Positions 1-10,943 of a stretch of 64,000 nucleotides of DNA are shown here, piece after piece. The notes below the pieces were generated by a model. The model was not told where the DNA came from, did not search any database, and saw only the letters and a list, made by a program, of their open reading frames with translations. The stretch spans positions 579,963 to 643,962 of the forward strand of contig NZ_SMZP01000004.1 of the NCBI RefSeq assembly GCF_013181195.1. Direction: 5' to 3'. This DNA comes from Caulobacter sp. RHG1. Its GTDB lineage: Bacteria > Pseudomonadota > Alphaproteobacteria > Caulobacterales > Caulobacteraceae. The number at the start of each line of letters is the position of its first letter. Position 1 is the stretch's first letter. The translations under genes were made by a program, and so were the position numbers.

Positions 1-184
1 GGGTGCACAGGCAGTCGACGGGCGGCAGGCCGGGATGCGAATAGGCCGGCGGGGGCGGCGGATAGCCTGCGCCATACGACGGCGGCGGGGGCGGCGTGTA
101 GCGACGGTCGCCGGCGACAGCCGCGCCGAAGGACATACCGGCAACGATGATCGTCATCGCGCCGACCAACACTTTCTGCATCAT
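1..184 (-). CDS. Proline-rich secreted protein, cut by window edge
   Basis: Only the first 61 codons are in the window. The frame opens with two ATG codons (first at 184) behind a GAGGGGG ribosome binding site. The N-terminus is a clear signal peptide (MMQKVLVGAMTII, then small residues and an AVA-G cleavage site near residue 24). After it come proline runs (TPPPPPS, PPPPPAYS), as in small periplasmic or outer-membrane-associated proteins of Caulobacterales. No catalytic motif is visible in this part and the function is unknown. The presence of a gene is well supported by the signal peptide and the ribosome binding site. Confidence 0.7.
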   Translation of the reverse strand, partial: MMQKVLVGAMTIIVAGMSFGAAVAGDRRYTPPPPPSYGAGYPPPPPAYSHPGLPPVDCLCT

Positions 185-286
185 CCGAGACCCCCTCGCG
201 CACCCATTGTTCGGGTGTGTGTAGCTATGGGGCGAACGCGGCGTCCGGCCCTCATCCTTAACAATAAGCAAAGATGAAGCAGTGTT

Positions 287-322
287 GTCGCGAAAATTCC
301 CCAGCGGGGGGAATTTCACGAC
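287..322. promoter_or_regulatory. Long hairpin in the 185-537 intergenic region
   Basis: The 353-nt gap between the first gene and the aminotransferase has no supported gene. It contains an inverted repeat AAATTCCCC (294-302) and GGGGAATTT (308-316), extended by an outer GTCG/CGAC pair, about 100 nt upstream of the secreted-protein start at 184. It could be an operator or a leader hairpin. No T-run follows on either strand, so a simple terminator is less likely. Confidence 0.4.
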
Positions 323-503
323 TTTTGTCCCCGGATCGGGTTGCGCGTCGCCCTGAAATGAGTTTTTGGCTGGTCTAGTCGCCCAACGCTCAAGTCATGG
401 GTGAGTTTACACGCATATCCAACCTGTCCATCTTGGGCTAGCGAATAGCAAGGCGCTACGACTGCTTGGCGAAATTGTCGCTGATTTGTCATTCAGGGGT
501 TGA

Positions 504-528
504 GCGGGGGCGTTCGGGACACCCCCGC
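504..528 (-). terminator. Hairpin after aminotransferase gene
   Basis: GCGGGGG (504-510) pairs with CCCCCGC (522-528), 10 nt past the stop codon of the minus-strand aminotransferase. No strong T-run follows, so it may be Rho-assisted or only protect the 3' end. Confidence 0.4.
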
Positions 529-537
529 GATCAGAGT

Positions 538-1812
538 TCAGTCCACGAGCGAATGCATGAAGGCCAGCTTGGCGACCGGCTCCAGCGGACCGGCGGCCTT
601 CAGCAGCTTGAACGAATCGTCTGCCGCCTGGATCGCGTGGTCGATGTCAGCGTCGGTCATGGCCGCGCTGATGAACATGTTGTGCCAGGGGTGGAAGTAG
701 ACGCCGCGCTTGAGCAAGGCGTTGTTCCAGAAATAGCCTTTGGCCCCGGTCGGGTCGTCGTCGACCATGATCAGTGGCAGCTGGGCTGGGCCGGTCTGAC
801 GAAGGCTAAAGCCGTGGCGATTGGCGGTCTCGTCCAGGCCGGCGCGCAGGCGTTCCCCCAACGCGATGGTGCGCTCTAGATAGTCGGTCTCGCGGATCAG
901 CTTCAGGGTCGCGATCGACGCGGCCATCGGCGCGGCCGAGAACCAGTACGAGCCGGTGACATAGATAGTCGCGGCGGCGAAGCGGGCGATGTCGGCGCCC
1001 AGCAGGGCCGAGATCGGGTGGCCGTTGGCGATGGCCTTGCCCCAGGTCGACAGGTCCGGCTTCACGCCCACCAACGACCAGCTGCAGTCGCGAGCCAGGC
1101 GGAAGCCGGCGCGGACGTCGTCGACGATCAGCAGGGCGCCGTGCTCGTCGCACAACTCGCGAGCCCGGCGGGCGTAGTCAGGATTGGGCAGTTCCTGGTC
1201 GATGAAGGTGTCGTGCTTGATCGGCGAGGCGAAGATCGCCGCCAGGTCCGAGCCGGCCTCGCGGACGGCGGCCTCCAGGCTCTCGACGTCATTGTATTCG
1301 TAGAACACCTGGTTGGCGCGGTCGGCCGGGGTGGTGCCGTTCTTCAGCGGCGTGCACCAGGGCGCGGCCCCGTGATAGGCGCCCTTGGCCAGGACGATGG
1401 TCTTCTTCTGGGTGAAGTTGCGGGCGATCATCATCGCCATGGTCGTGGCGTCGGTGCCGTTCTTGCAGAACATCGCCCAGTCGGCGTGGCTGACCTGGGC
1501 GGTCAGGGCCTCGGCCAGCTCGACCATGGCTTCACCGGGGCCGGTCATGGTGTCGCCGCGCTTCATCTGCTCGACATAGGCCGCGTCGATGCCGGCGTGA
1601 GCATAGCCGAACAGGTTGGGGCCGTAGCCGCACAGGAAGTCGGTGTAGCGGTTGCCGTCGACGTCCCACAGGTGGGCGCCTTCCGCTCGCTCGAAGAACT
1701 GGGGATAGTCGTCGGGCAGCAGCATGACCGACTGGTGGCCGTACATGCCGTTGGGGATGACGGCCATGGCGCGCTCGCGCAGCGCGGTGTCCTTGCTGTT
1801 CGTCCAGGTCAT
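538..1812 (-). CDS. PLP-dependent class III aminotransferase (glutamate-1-semialdehyde aminomutase-like)
   Basis: Class III aminotransferase of about 424 residues. The PLP Schiff-base lysine is in STWGKAIANGHPIS (about residue 259), and the PLP-N1 aspartate is in IVDDVRAGFR (about 232). The fold type resembles HemL, but the position beside a sugar kinase, an aldolase and transporters argues for a catabolic transaminase acting on an amino sugar or amino polyol rather than haem synthesis. An upstream ATG at 1827 is possible, but it almost abuts the palindromic operator at 1830, so I prefer the ATG at 1812. It is divergent from the PfkB kinase and shares its promoter region. The substrate is unknown. 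Confidence 0.82.
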   Translation of the reverse strand: MTWTNSKDTALRERAMAVIPNGMYGHQSVMLLPDDYPQFFERAEGAHLWDVDGNRYTDFLCGYGPNLFGYAHAGIDAAYVEQMKRGDTMTGPGEAMVELAEALTAQVSHADWAMFCKNGTDATTMAMMIARNFTQKKTIVLAKGAYHGAAPWCTPLKNGTTPADRANQVFYEYNDVESLEAAVREAGSDLAAIFASPIKHDTFIDQELPNPDYARRARELCDEHGALLIVDDVRAGFRLARDCSWSLVGVKPDLSTWGKAIANGHPISALLGADIARFAAATIYVTGSYWFSAAPMAASIATLKLIRETDYLERTIALGERLRAGLDETANRHGFSLRQTGPAQLPLIMVDDDPTGAKGYFWNNALLKRGVYFHPWHNMFISAAMTDADIDHAIQAADDSFKLLKAAGPLEPVAKLAFMHSLVD

Positions 1813-1829
1813 ATCGGTCCCGCCCATAA

Positions 1830-1851
1830 GATAGTTTTGACTATCATAATG
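1830..1851. promoter_or_regulatory. Predicted TetR operator between aminotransferase and kinase
   Basis: The stretch contains GATAG-TTTTGA-CTATC, an inverted repeat, followed by ATAATG. The same 22-nt motif, 19 of 22 identical, occurs on the opposite strand upstream of the TonB receptor at 7609-7630. Its place between the two divergent genes fits an operator for the TetR regulator encoded in the cluster. Binding is inferred. Confidence 0.6.
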
Positions 1852-1893
1852 GCTGATGCATAGTGGCTGTCAACGCATAGGGGGAGAGGCGGC

Positions 1894-2838
1894 ATGAAGA
1901 CCGGCTTGGCGTGTATCGGACTGACGACTCTGGACGTGGTCGCGAGGGCCATCGACGCCTTGCCGGAAGGCGAGGGGACGACGCTGATTGAGGGTATCGC
2001 TTGCGCTCCGGCGGGGACGGCGGCGGGCGCGGCGCTGGTCGCGGCCAAGCTGGGCGTGCCGGTCAGCCTGGCCTCTGCCGTTGGCGACGACCTAGTCGGC
2101 CGCTTCATCCGCATGGCGCTCGACGAGGCCGGGGTGGATCTGACCGCGCTGGACACCATGCCTGGCCTGCCCAGTTCGACCACGGTGCTGGCGGTCGACT
2201 CGGCGGGACGGCGGCCCAACTTCCACGCCTTGGGCGCGGGCATGCTGGCGGCGGCGACGCCCCAGGCTCTGGCGGTCGCCACCTCAGCGCGTTTTCTGCA
2301 CTATGCCGGGATCGGCGGGCCACGCCTGGACGGCGGAGCCGGGGCCGAACTGGTCAAGGCGGCGTCGGAGGCCGGCGCCATCGTCACCTGCGACCTGATC
2401 TCGCCCCAGGCCTCGGCCGTAGACGAGCTGAAGCGGCTGCTGCCGTTCGTCGACTACTTCCTGCCCAGCGCCGCCGAGGCGCGGATGCTGACCGGCCAGG
2501 ACGACCTGTTCGACGCCGCCGACGTCTTCATCGGCCTGGGCGCCAAGAACTGCCTGATCAAGGACGGCGGCCGGGGCTCGGTCGTGGTGCTGGACGGGGT
2601 GCGGACCACCTTGCCGGCCTATGCGATCAAGCCGGTCGACACCACCAGCTGCGGCGACAGCTACTGCGCCGGCTTCATCGCCGCGCTCAGCCGCGACTGG
2701 CCGCCGCTGGAGGCCGCGCGCTTCGCCACGGCGACGGCGGCGCTGGTCGCCCAGGGCCTGGCGACGCTGGGCAAGCTGGAAAGCTTCGAGGCCACCGAGG
2801 CGGCCATGCGCCAGATGACCCTGAACGAGGCCGCCTGA
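1894..2838 (+). CDS. PfkB-family carbohydrate kinase
   Basis: A 314-residue ribokinase/PfkB-type kinase that transfers phosphate from ATP to a sugar or sugar-like hydroxyl. The C-terminal signature reads DTTSCGDSYCAGF (about residues 249-261) with the catalytic aspartate at 255; most family members have DTTGAGD, so the anion-hole loop is slightly unusual. The N-terminal GAAL and AVGDDLVGRF segments are typical. Its stop codon overlaps the start of the class II aldolase (TGATG), which implies translational coupling. With the aldolase it would phosphorylate and then cleave a sugar acid or ketose. The substrate cannot be read from the sequence. Confidence 0.85.
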   Translation: MKTGLACIGLTTLDVVARAIDALPEGEGTTLIEGIACAPAGTAAGAALVAAKLGVPVSLASAVGDDLVGRFIRMALDEAGVDLTALDTMPGLPSSTTVLAVDSAGRRPNFHALGAGMLAAATPQALAVATSARFLHYAGIGGPRLDGGAGAELVKAASEAGAIVTCDLISPQASAVDELKRLLPFVDYFLPSAAEARMLTGQDDLFDAADVFIGLGAKNCLIKDGGRGSVVVLDGVRTTLPAYAIKPVDTTSCGDSYCAGFIAALSRDWPPLEAARFATATAALVAQGLATLGKLESFEATEAAMRQMTLNEAA

Positions 2839-3482
2839 TGGCTCTGGACGAAGGCGCGCTGCGCCGCCGCATGGTCGAGGTCATGCAGGCCATGGACGAG
2901 CGCGGCCTCAACCGCGGCACCTCGGGCAATGTCTCGGCCCGCTGCGGCGAGGCCATGCTGGTCACGCCCAGCGGCATTCCCGCTAGCCGGCTGGCGCCCG
3001 AGCACATGGTGCTGCTCCAGCCCGACGGAACGACGGCCGAGGGCGCGCTGAAGCCGTCCAGCGAATGGCGCATGCACCAGGGGATCCTGGATCGCCGGCC
3101 GGACGTCGGGGCGGTGGTCCACTGCCACTCGCGTCACGCCACCATCCTGGCTTGCGCCAACAAACCGATCCCGGCCGTGCACTACATGGTCGCCGTCAGC
3201 GGCGGGACCAGCGTGCCCGTCGCGCCCTATGCCACCTTCGGTTCGCCGGAGTTGGCCGCGGCGGTGGTCGAGGCCCTGGACGGTCGCTACGCCACCCTGA
3301 TGGCCAATCACGGCCAGATCGTCGCCGCGCCCAATCTCGACTACGCCCTGGCCATTGCCGAGGAGATCGAGGAGCAGGCGGCGGTCTATTGGGGGACCCT
3401 GGCCATCGGCGGCCCGACCCTGCTGGCCGAGGCCGAGATGACCGCCATCCTGCAACGCTTCAAGTCGTACGGGCAGCGCTGA
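2838..3482 (+). CDS. Class II aldolase/adducin-family sugar-phosphate aldolase
   Basis: A 214-residue zinc-dependent aldolase of the FucA/AraD family. The metal ligands are visible as HCHSRH (H95, H97) and NHG (H158), and the catalytic acid as E76 in SSEWRMH, matching the FucA layout. The GTSGNVSAR phosphate-binding loop is at about 27-35. It should cleave a phosphorylated ketose or acid retro-aldol fashion to DHAP or pyruvate plus an aldehyde. It overlaps both neighbours by TGATG-type junctions, so kinase, aldolase and transporter form one operon. The exact substrate (fuculose-, ribulose- or tetronate-phosphate-like) is not determined. Confidence 0.86.
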   Translation: MALDEGALRRRMVEVMQAMDERGLNRGTSGNVSARCGEAMLVTPSGIPASRLAPEHMVLLQPDGTTAEGALKPSSEWRMHQGILDRRPDVGAVVHCHSRHATILACANKPIPAVHYMVAVSGGTSVPVAPYATFGSPELAAAVVEALDGRYATLMANHGQIVAAPNLDYALAIAEEIEEQAAVYWGTLAIGGPTLLAEAEMTAILQRFKSYGQR

Positions 3483-4618
3483 TGAGCACGCCTGAAGTCG
3501 TCTCGCCGCCCCGCCGCGAGGCGGTGATCAGCCAGGCGGTCGGGGTCGTGGCCCTGCTGATCGCCGGGCTTCAGCCGGTCATCCTGGGTGCGCTGGATCG
3601 CGAGCACAGGCTCAGCACCGCCGAGATCGGCCTGGCGGCGACCGTCGAGCTGATGGCCTTGGGCGTGGCCTGCGGCCTGGCGGCGGCGTTCCTCAAACCC
3701 ACCAACATCCGCTTGAAGATGCTCGTGGCCTGTCTGCTGCACGCGGGCGTCATGTGGAGCACCACCCTGACCAGCGGCGCGGGCGTGATCGTCACGCGCG
3801 CGGCGGCGGGGGCCTGCGCCGGCGTGATGCTGTGGCTGGCCATCGGCGTCATCGCCCGCTCGGCGCGGCCCGAGCGGGCCTCGGGTGTGTTCGTCACCGT
3901 CCAGACCTTCGCCCAGCTGGTGCTGGCCGCCGCCTTGCCGGCGACGGTGATGCCGCAGTGGGGCGTCAACGGCGCCCTGACCTGTCTGGCGGTGATCTCG
4001 GTGCTGGCCGGTCTGGCGGCGCTGGCCGGTCCCAAAAGCTTCGTCCCCCTACCCAAGCCCGAGGGCGGTGGTCGTCTGGACGCTCGCTCGCTGGGCGGGC
4101 TGGCCGCCGTCTTCCTATGGATGGCCTTCATCGTCGCCCTGTGGGTCTATCTGGAGCCGCTGGCGGCGCTGGCGGGTCTCACCCCACGCGAGGCCGGCCT
4201 GGCCGTGGCCCTGGCGCTGGGTCTGCAGGTGCTGGGCGGGGCAGCCGCCACCCTGGTGGGCGATCGCGTTCCGCCGGCCCGGATGCTGCTGGGCGTCGGG
4301 GTGATCAACGCCCTTATCCTGGCGACGCTGTGGAGCGGGCCCGGGCGCGGCGTGTTCGTGACCTGCGTGGCGGTGTTCGGCTTCCTTTGGCTGTTCGCCC
4401 TGCCGTTCCAGACCCTGCTGCTGATCCGCATCGACCCGACCCGGCGCGCCTCCATGCAACTGGGCGCAGCCCAACTGCTCGGCAGCAGCGCCGGACCGCT
4501 GGCGGCGTCTCTGCTCGTCGGGGAAGGGCCTGTCGGTCGCGCCCTGCTGACGTCAGCGGGCTGCCTGGCGGCGTCCCTGGTGCTGATCAGCCTTTTCGGG
4601 GCGCGCCGCCAGACGTGA
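3482..4618 (+). CDS. MFS-type transporter
   Basis: A 378-residue hydrophobic protein with about 12 membrane spans in two halves, separated near residue 190 by a charged loop (KSFVPLPKPEGGGR). It lacks long soluble domains and fits a major facilitator permease. The start ATG overlaps the aldolase stop. As the only inner-membrane transporter in the cluster it probably carries the substrate that the TonB receptor brings through the outer membrane. Its last 32 nt overlap the 3' end of the convergent TetR gene. Confidence 0.75.
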   Translation: MSTPEVVSPPRREAVISQAVGVVALLIAGLQPVILGALDREHRLSTAEIGLAATVELMALGVACGLAAAFLKPTNIRLKMLVACLLHAGVMWSTTLTSGAGVIVTRAAAGACAGVMLWLAIGVIARSARPERASGVFVTVQTFAQLVLAAALPATVMPQWGVNGALTCLAVISVLAGLAALAGPKSFVPLPKPEGGGRLDARSLGGLAAVFLWMAFIVALWVYLEPLAALAGLTPREAGLAVALALGLQVLGGAAATLVGDRVPPARMLLGVGVINALILATLWSGPGRGVFVTCVAVFGFLWLFALPFQTLLLIRIDPTRRASMQLGAAQLLGSSAGPLAASLLVGEGPVGRALLTSAGCLAASLVLISLFGARRQT

Positions 4619-5264
4619 GGTGGTCGTAATACAGCGCGACCATCCAGCAGATCTCTTCGTTGATCTGGTCCTCGTCCTGGTCCGGCTCCTCCAGGACCAT
4701 TTCGGTGGCGGCGTAGGCCATCTGGGTCGTCAGGCGCGTGGCGGTGCGCAGCCGGTTCTCGTCGATGCCGGGGTTATCGGCCCTCAAAATCTCGAACAGA
4801 GTCGCGGCGACGCTGTCACGCGAGGCGGTCTGCACCTCCTGCAGCACGGGGAGGGCGCGCAAGGCTCGCAGGATCCAATCGCCGCCCGGGAAGGCGCGGG
4901 TGATGGCGTTGATCTGCTTCTGCAGGTCGCGGTTCTTGGCGACCGACTCTTCCAGTGTGGATGATTGCGTTCCGCCGGCCTCAATCCAGGCCAGCACAGC
5001 CTTGTCTTGGGCGTCCATCAGCCGATGGGCCAGCTCCTTGAGCAGCGCGTACTTGTTGGGGAAGTAGCGGTAGAGGGCCGGCGGCGTCAGGCCGGCCCGC
5101 TGGCACACCAGGTTGGTCGTCAGTCGTTCGAAGCCGACCTCGGCCAGCAGCTCGCCGGCCGTTGTCAGGATGATTTCGAACGTATCCAGGCCGCGCCGAC
5201 GCGACGGTCGTGACTTGGTGTCGAGCGAGGGGGAGGCGGCCTTCGTGGCGGTGTTTCTTGCCAT
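4587..5264 (-). CDS. TetR-family transcriptional regulator
   Basis: About 225 residues with an N-terminal TetR helix-turn-helix (ILTTAGELLAEVGFERLTT, then LTPPALYRYFPNKYALLKEL). An in-frame ATG exists at 5294, but the start at 5264 (MARNTATKAAS) leaves a normal TetR N-terminus. It lies 48 nt downstream of the TonB receptor on the same strand, probably in one transcript. It is the obvious candidate to bind the repeated palindrome at 1830 and 7609 and to release it when the substrate is present. Its C-terminal ligand domain has no recognisable specificity. Confidence 0.85.
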   Translation of the reverse strand: MARNTATKAASPSLDTKSRPSRRRGLDTFEIILTTAGELLAEVGFERLTTNLVCQRAGLTPPALYRYFPNKYALLKELAHRLMDAQDKAVLAWIEAGGTQSSTLEESVAKNRDLQKQINAITRAFPGGDWILRALRALPVLQEVQTASRDSVAATLFEILRADNPGIDENRLRTATRLTTQMAYAATEMVLEEPDQDEDQINEEICWMVALYYDHLTSGGAPRKG

Positions 5265-5312
5265 ATGCCCTGTTAGCAAGATTGGCCGCCTCACACGACC
5301 CCGGCGGACGAT

Positions 5313-7568
<2,256 letters not shown>

Positions 7569-7608
7569 AACTCACTCCCCTAAATCCAGTACTCCGACCG
7601 GTCATCCG

Positions 7609-7630
7609 CATTACGATAATAAAAACTATC
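7609..7630. promoter_or_regulatory. Second copy of predicted TetR operator
   Basis: Read on the minus strand this is GATAGTTTTTATTATC followed by GTAATG, 19 of 22 identical to the site at 1830-1851. It lies 41 nt upstream of the TonB receptor start. The rest of the 7569-7738 gap holds no supported gene. Confidence 0.6.
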
Positions 7631-7738
7631 TCAATGCAAGGGGCGCGAACGCAAGCGATCCCAACGCCCGGCGAGGGCGGGGATGTCGCGATGCATGGTT
7701 TGCAAGCACGGCTGCGCGAAAGCGGGCGTGTCGTGAGG

Positions 7739-8209
7739 CTAGAGCCCCCGTAGCCGCTCCAGCGCGCCCTGCAGGATCCAGCCGGCTGCCATCTTGTCGA
7801 CGACCTCGGCGCGGCGCTTGCGGTTGACGTCGTGCTCGTCGATCAGCACCCGAGTGACCGCCGCCGTCGACAGGCGCTCGTCCCAGAAGGTGATCGGCAG
7901 CTCGGGCTTCAGGCGCAACAGATTGCGGGCCAGAGCCCGGTTGGACTGGCAGCGCACGCCCTCGGTGCCGTCCATGTTCATCGGCAGGCCCACGACGATG
8001 CCAATGGCGCCGCGGCTGTCCATCAGCTTGAACAGGGTCTCGGCGTCTTTGCTGAACTTAGTCTTTTCGATCAGAGCCAGCGGGCTGGCGACGGTGCGGG
8101 TGACGTCCGAGACGGCTACCCCAATAGTCTTCTCGCCGGGATCCAGGCCCACAAGGGGAGCGTACTGGGGCAGGGCGGCGGCGAAGTCTTCGATGTCGAG
8201 AACGGGCAT
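7739..8209 (-). CDS. ruvX: Putative pre-16S rRNA nuclease / Holliday junction resolvase YqgF
   Basis: A 156-residue RuvX/YqgF protein with an RNase H-like fold. Visible motifs are GLDPGEKTIGVAVSD (first acidic residue), IVVGLPMNMDGTEG, and the C-terminal WDERLSTAAVTR and DKMAAGWILQGAL. In E. coli this family trims pre-16S rRNA. It is divergent from gatC with an 82-nt spacer, an arrangement I recall from other alphaproteobacteria. Its length is normal. Confidence 0.93.
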   Translation of the reverse strand: MPVLDIEDFAAALPQYAPLVGLDPGEKTIGVAVSDVTRTVASPLALIEKTKFSKDAETLFKLMDSRGAIGIVVGLPMNMDGTEGVRCQSNRALARNLLRLKPELPITFWDERLSTAAVTRVLIDEHDVNRKRRAEVVDKMAAGWILQGALERLRGL

Positions 8210-8291
8210 GGCTCTCCTTATCAGGAGCCGGCGCGCTTGAAACCTCGTCTCGGGACCGCTAACCCACGCACTCGAATTTCAGGAGATCCCC

Positions 8292-8579
8292 ATGGCCATT
8301 GACGCCGCCACCGTGCGGAAGGTCGCGCGCCTCGCCCGCATCGCGACGCCCGAAGAGCGACTGGAGCCCCTGGCCCAGGAGCTGAACGGCATCATGACCT
8401 GGATCGAGCAACTGGCCGAGGTCGACACCGACGGCGTCGAGCCGCTGACCAGCGTCGTGGCCGCCGGCCTGCCGCTGCGCGACGACGTCGTCACCATGGG
8501 CGGCGATCCGGCCCGCGTGACCAGCAACGCGCCCAAGTCGATCAACAACTTCTTCGTCGTGCCCAAGGTGGTCGAATAA
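8292..8579 (+). CDS. gatC: Asp/Glu-tRNA amidotransferase subunit C
   Basis: A 95-residue GatC, the small clamp subunit of the GatCAB amidotransferase that converts mischarged Glu-tRNA(Gln) and Asp-tRNA(Asn). The sequence [10 protein letters not shown] near the N-terminus and the [12 protein letters not shown] segment are typical. A CAGGAG ribosome binding site precedes the ATG. The TAA stop overlaps the gatA start (TAATG), coupling the two. Confidence 0.95.
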   Translation: MAIDAATVRKVARLARIATPEERLEPLAQELNGIMTWIEQLAEVDTDGVEPLTSVVAAGLPLRDDVVTMGGDPARVTSNAPKSINNFFVVPKVVE

Positions 8580-10051
8580 TGAGCGCCCTGACGAAACTGA
8601 CCCTGACGGCCGCCGTCGATGGCCTGGCCAAGGGCGAGTTCACCTCGGTCGAACTGACCCAGGCGCACATCGACGCCGTCGAAGGCGCGCGCGGCCTGAA
8701 CGCCTACATCCTGGAAACCCCGGAAAAGGCCCTCGACATGGCCGCCAAGTCCGACGCCCGCCGGGCGCTGGGCGAGGCCGGTCCGCTGGAAGGCGCGCCG
8801 CTGGGGGTCAAGGACCTCTTCTGCACCGAGGGCGTGCGCACCACGGCCTGCTCCAAGATTCTGGAAAGCTTCATCCCGACCTATGAGTCGACGGTGACCA
8901 GCCAGCTGTGGCGCGACGGCGCGGTGATGCTGGGCAAGCTGAACCTCGACCAGTTCGCCATGGGCTCGTCGAACGAGACCTCCTATTTCGGTCCGGTGAC
9001 CAACCCCTGGCGCGCCAAGGGTTCGGACAAGGCCCTGACCCCGGGCGGTTCGTCGGGTGGTTCGGCCGCGGCCGTCGCCGCCGACCTGTGCCTGGGCGCC
9101 ACCGCCACCGACACCGGCGGCTCGATCCGCCAGCCGGCCGCCTTCACCGGCACCGTCGGCATCAAGCCGACCTATGGCCGCTGCTCGCGCTGGGGCGTCG
9201 TGGCCTTCGCCAGCTCGCTGGACCAGGCTGGCCCCATCGCCAAGACGGTCGAGGACGCGGCTCTCCTGCTGACTTCGATGTCGGGCCATGACGCCAAGGA
9301 CTCGACCAGCCTCGACATCCCCGTGCCGGACTTCACCCAGTTCGTCGGCAAGTCGGTGAAGGGCCTGCGCATCGGCATCCCCGCCGAATACCGCGTCGAC
9401 AACATGCCGGCCGAGATCGAGAAGCTCTGGCAGGACGGCATCGCCTGGCTGAAGGAGGCCGGTTGCGAGATCGTCGACATCAGCCTGCCGCACACCAAGT
9501 ACGCCCTGCCGGCCTACTACATCGTGGCCCCCGCCGAGGCGTCCTCGAACCTCGCTCGTTACGACGGCATGCGCTACGGCCTGCGCGAGGACGGCGCCAA
9601 CCTGACCGAGATCTACGAGAAGACCCGCGCCGCGGGCTTCGGCGACGAGGTCAAGCGCCGCATCATGATCGGCACCTATGTGCTGTCGGCGGGCTATTAC
9701 GACGCCTACTATCTGAAGGCCCTGAAGGTGCGCCGACGCATCGCCGAAGACTTCGACAACGCCTGGCAGAAGTGCGACGCGATCCTCACCCCGACCGCGC
9801 CTTCGGCGGCGTTCGGCCTGGGCGAGAACAGCGACGACCCGGTCGCCATGTACCTGAACGATGTCTTCACGGTGACGACCAACCTGGCGGGTCTGCCAGG
9901 CCTGTCGCTTCCGGCCGGCCTCGACGCCAACGGCCTGCCGCTGGGTCTGCAGATCATCGGCAAGCCCCTCGACGAGGGGACGGTGTTCTCGGTCGCTGGC
10001 GCGGTCGAGAAGGCTGCGGGCTTCACGGCCAAAGCCGAAAAGTGGTGGTGA
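8579..10051 (+). CDS. gatA: Asp/Glu-tRNA amidotransferase subunit A
   Basis: A 490-residue amidase-signature enzyme that releases ammonia from glutamine for tRNA-dependent amidation. The Ser-cisSer-Lys triad is visible: K78 in GVKDLFC, a serine near 158 in [11 protein letters not shown], and S182 in [11 protein letters not shown]. Length and motif spacing match bacterial GatA. It is coupled to gatC. gatB lies 0.9 kb downstream, past an intervening opposite-strand gene, so gatCA and gatB are separate transcripts. Confidence 0.97.
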   Translation: MSALTKLTLTAAVDGLAKGEFTSVELTQAHIDAVEGARGLNAYILETPEKALDMAAKSDARRALGEAGPLEGAPLGVKDLFCTEGVRTTACSKILESFIPTYESTVTSQLWRDGAVMLGKLNLDQFAMGSSNETSYFGPVTNPWRAKGSDKALTPGGSSGGSAAAVAADLCLGATATDTGGSIRQPAAFTGTVGIKPTYGRCSRWGVVAFASSLDQAGPIAKTVEDAALLLTSMSGHDAKDSTSLDIPVPDFTQFVGKSVKGLRIGIPAEYRVDNMPAEIEKLWQDGIAWLKEAGCEIVDISLPHTKYALPAYYIVAPAEASSNLARYDGMRYGLREDGANLTEIYEKTRAAGFGDEVKRRIMIGTYVLSAGYYDAYYLKALKVRRRIAEDFDNAWQKCDAILTPTAPSAAFGLGENSDDPVAMYLNDVFTVTTNLAGLPGLSLPAGLDANGLPLGLQIIGKPLDEGTVFSVAGAVEKAAGFTAKAEKWW

Positions 10052-10057
10052 TGTAAA

Positions 10058-10084
10058 AAGGGCGGCTCCGGTGGAGCCGCCCTT
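10058..10084. terminator. Bidirectional Rho-independent terminator
   Basis: A perfect 12-bp stem AAGGGCGGCTCC / GGAGCCGCCCTT with a GGT loop. On the minus strand it is followed by TTTTT, giving a strong terminator for the gene at 10111-10704. On the plus strand CTTCGTT follows, for gatA. Confidence 0.85.
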
Positions 10085-10110
10085 CTTCGTTCCGGGGTGT
10101 GGGACCCTGG

Positions 10111-10704
10111 TTACATCGGCTGGGTCGGAGCGGCAGCCGGAGCGGCCGGAGCCGGAATGACCAGCGGCGGCGGCTCAGCGATGGCCGCGGCGGCCGGCGC
10201 GGCGTTCACGGTCGGCGGCGTGGCCGGAACGGTAGCGCTGACATTGGCCGAAGCGGCTTCAGCCGACGGCGCGGTCTCCTCGACCACTGGCGCGGCGCGA
10301 CGGGCGGCCGGACGGGCCGGAGCCGCGGCGCGAGGCTCGGCCGAGCGGGCGACCGGGGCCGGAGCCGGGGCAGGCTCATTTACGGCCAGTTCGGTCGGCT
10401 GCGGGATCGGCGTCGGCGTCGCCGGGGTGACTGGCGCAGTCGTCGGGGTGTCGGCGACCGCGGTTTGCATTGAGGCCGGATCGGTCGGGGCCTCGCCGCG
10501 ATTGGCCATCATGCCCCAAGCCAGAGCGCCGACGGCGACGGCCAGGACGGGCGCGCCGACCAGAAGCGGCAGGTTGCCAGACGCTTTCTTCTTCGGCGTG
10601 CGGGCATAGACCGGCTGGCTGGGAAACAGAGCCGAAGCATTCGGATCAGTCGTCACAACCGGTTCCGGAGCATCAAAATTGAGAGCGGGGCGAGCGGTGG
10701 GCAT
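10111..10704 (-). CDS. Single-span membrane protein with long Ala/Pro-rich tail
   Basis: A 197-residue protein of unknown function. It has a short cytoplasmic N-terminus (about 50 residues, with KKKASG), one hydrophobic segment LPLLVGAPVLAVAVGALAWG (about 45-64), then about 130 residues dominated by Ala, Pro, Thr and Val. The tail is probably disordered and periplasmic, perhaps spanning the envelope as TonB-like linkers do, but no TonB domain is present. It sits between gatA and gatB on the opposite strand and ends at a shared terminator. Confidence 0.65.
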   Translation of the reverse strand: MPTARPALNFDAPEPVVTTDPNASALFPSQPVYARTPKKKASGNLPLLVGAPVLAVAVGALAWGMMANRGEAPTDPASMQTAVADTPTTAPVTPATPTPIPQPTELAVNEPAPAPAPVARSAEPRAAAPARPAARRAAPVVEETAPSAEAASANVSATVPATPPTVNAAPAAAAIAEPPPLVIPAPAAPAAAPTQPM

Positions 10705-10943
10705 TTCTACCTCCGTAAGTGAGCTGTTCGAGGAAAAGAACGATGCGATAACTCGACGGTTCCCTTGCCTCGCAATGGCGCCGGATTTGACTCAATCCGG
10801 CCTTATTCAAAAAAGTCGGAGAACGAACGGTTCTGCTTACGATCGGCGGCGTCAAAGCCTTGCCGGACTTGGGACCGAGAAGATGACCATGGCGGCGTCC
10901 GAGAGCTTTTCCGGCCCCGTCCGCTTGATGTAGAGAGACGGCC

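Noticed and set aside
538..1812. HemL (haem biosynthesis aminomutase)
   Set aside because: The family is related, but the gene is embedded in a regulated catabolic cluster with a shared operator, so a housekeeping haem role is unlikely.
8279..9493. A 404-codon minus-strand open frame opposite gatC/gatA
   Set aside because: Antisense to two universally conserved genes; composition is that of reverse-read GC-rich codons.
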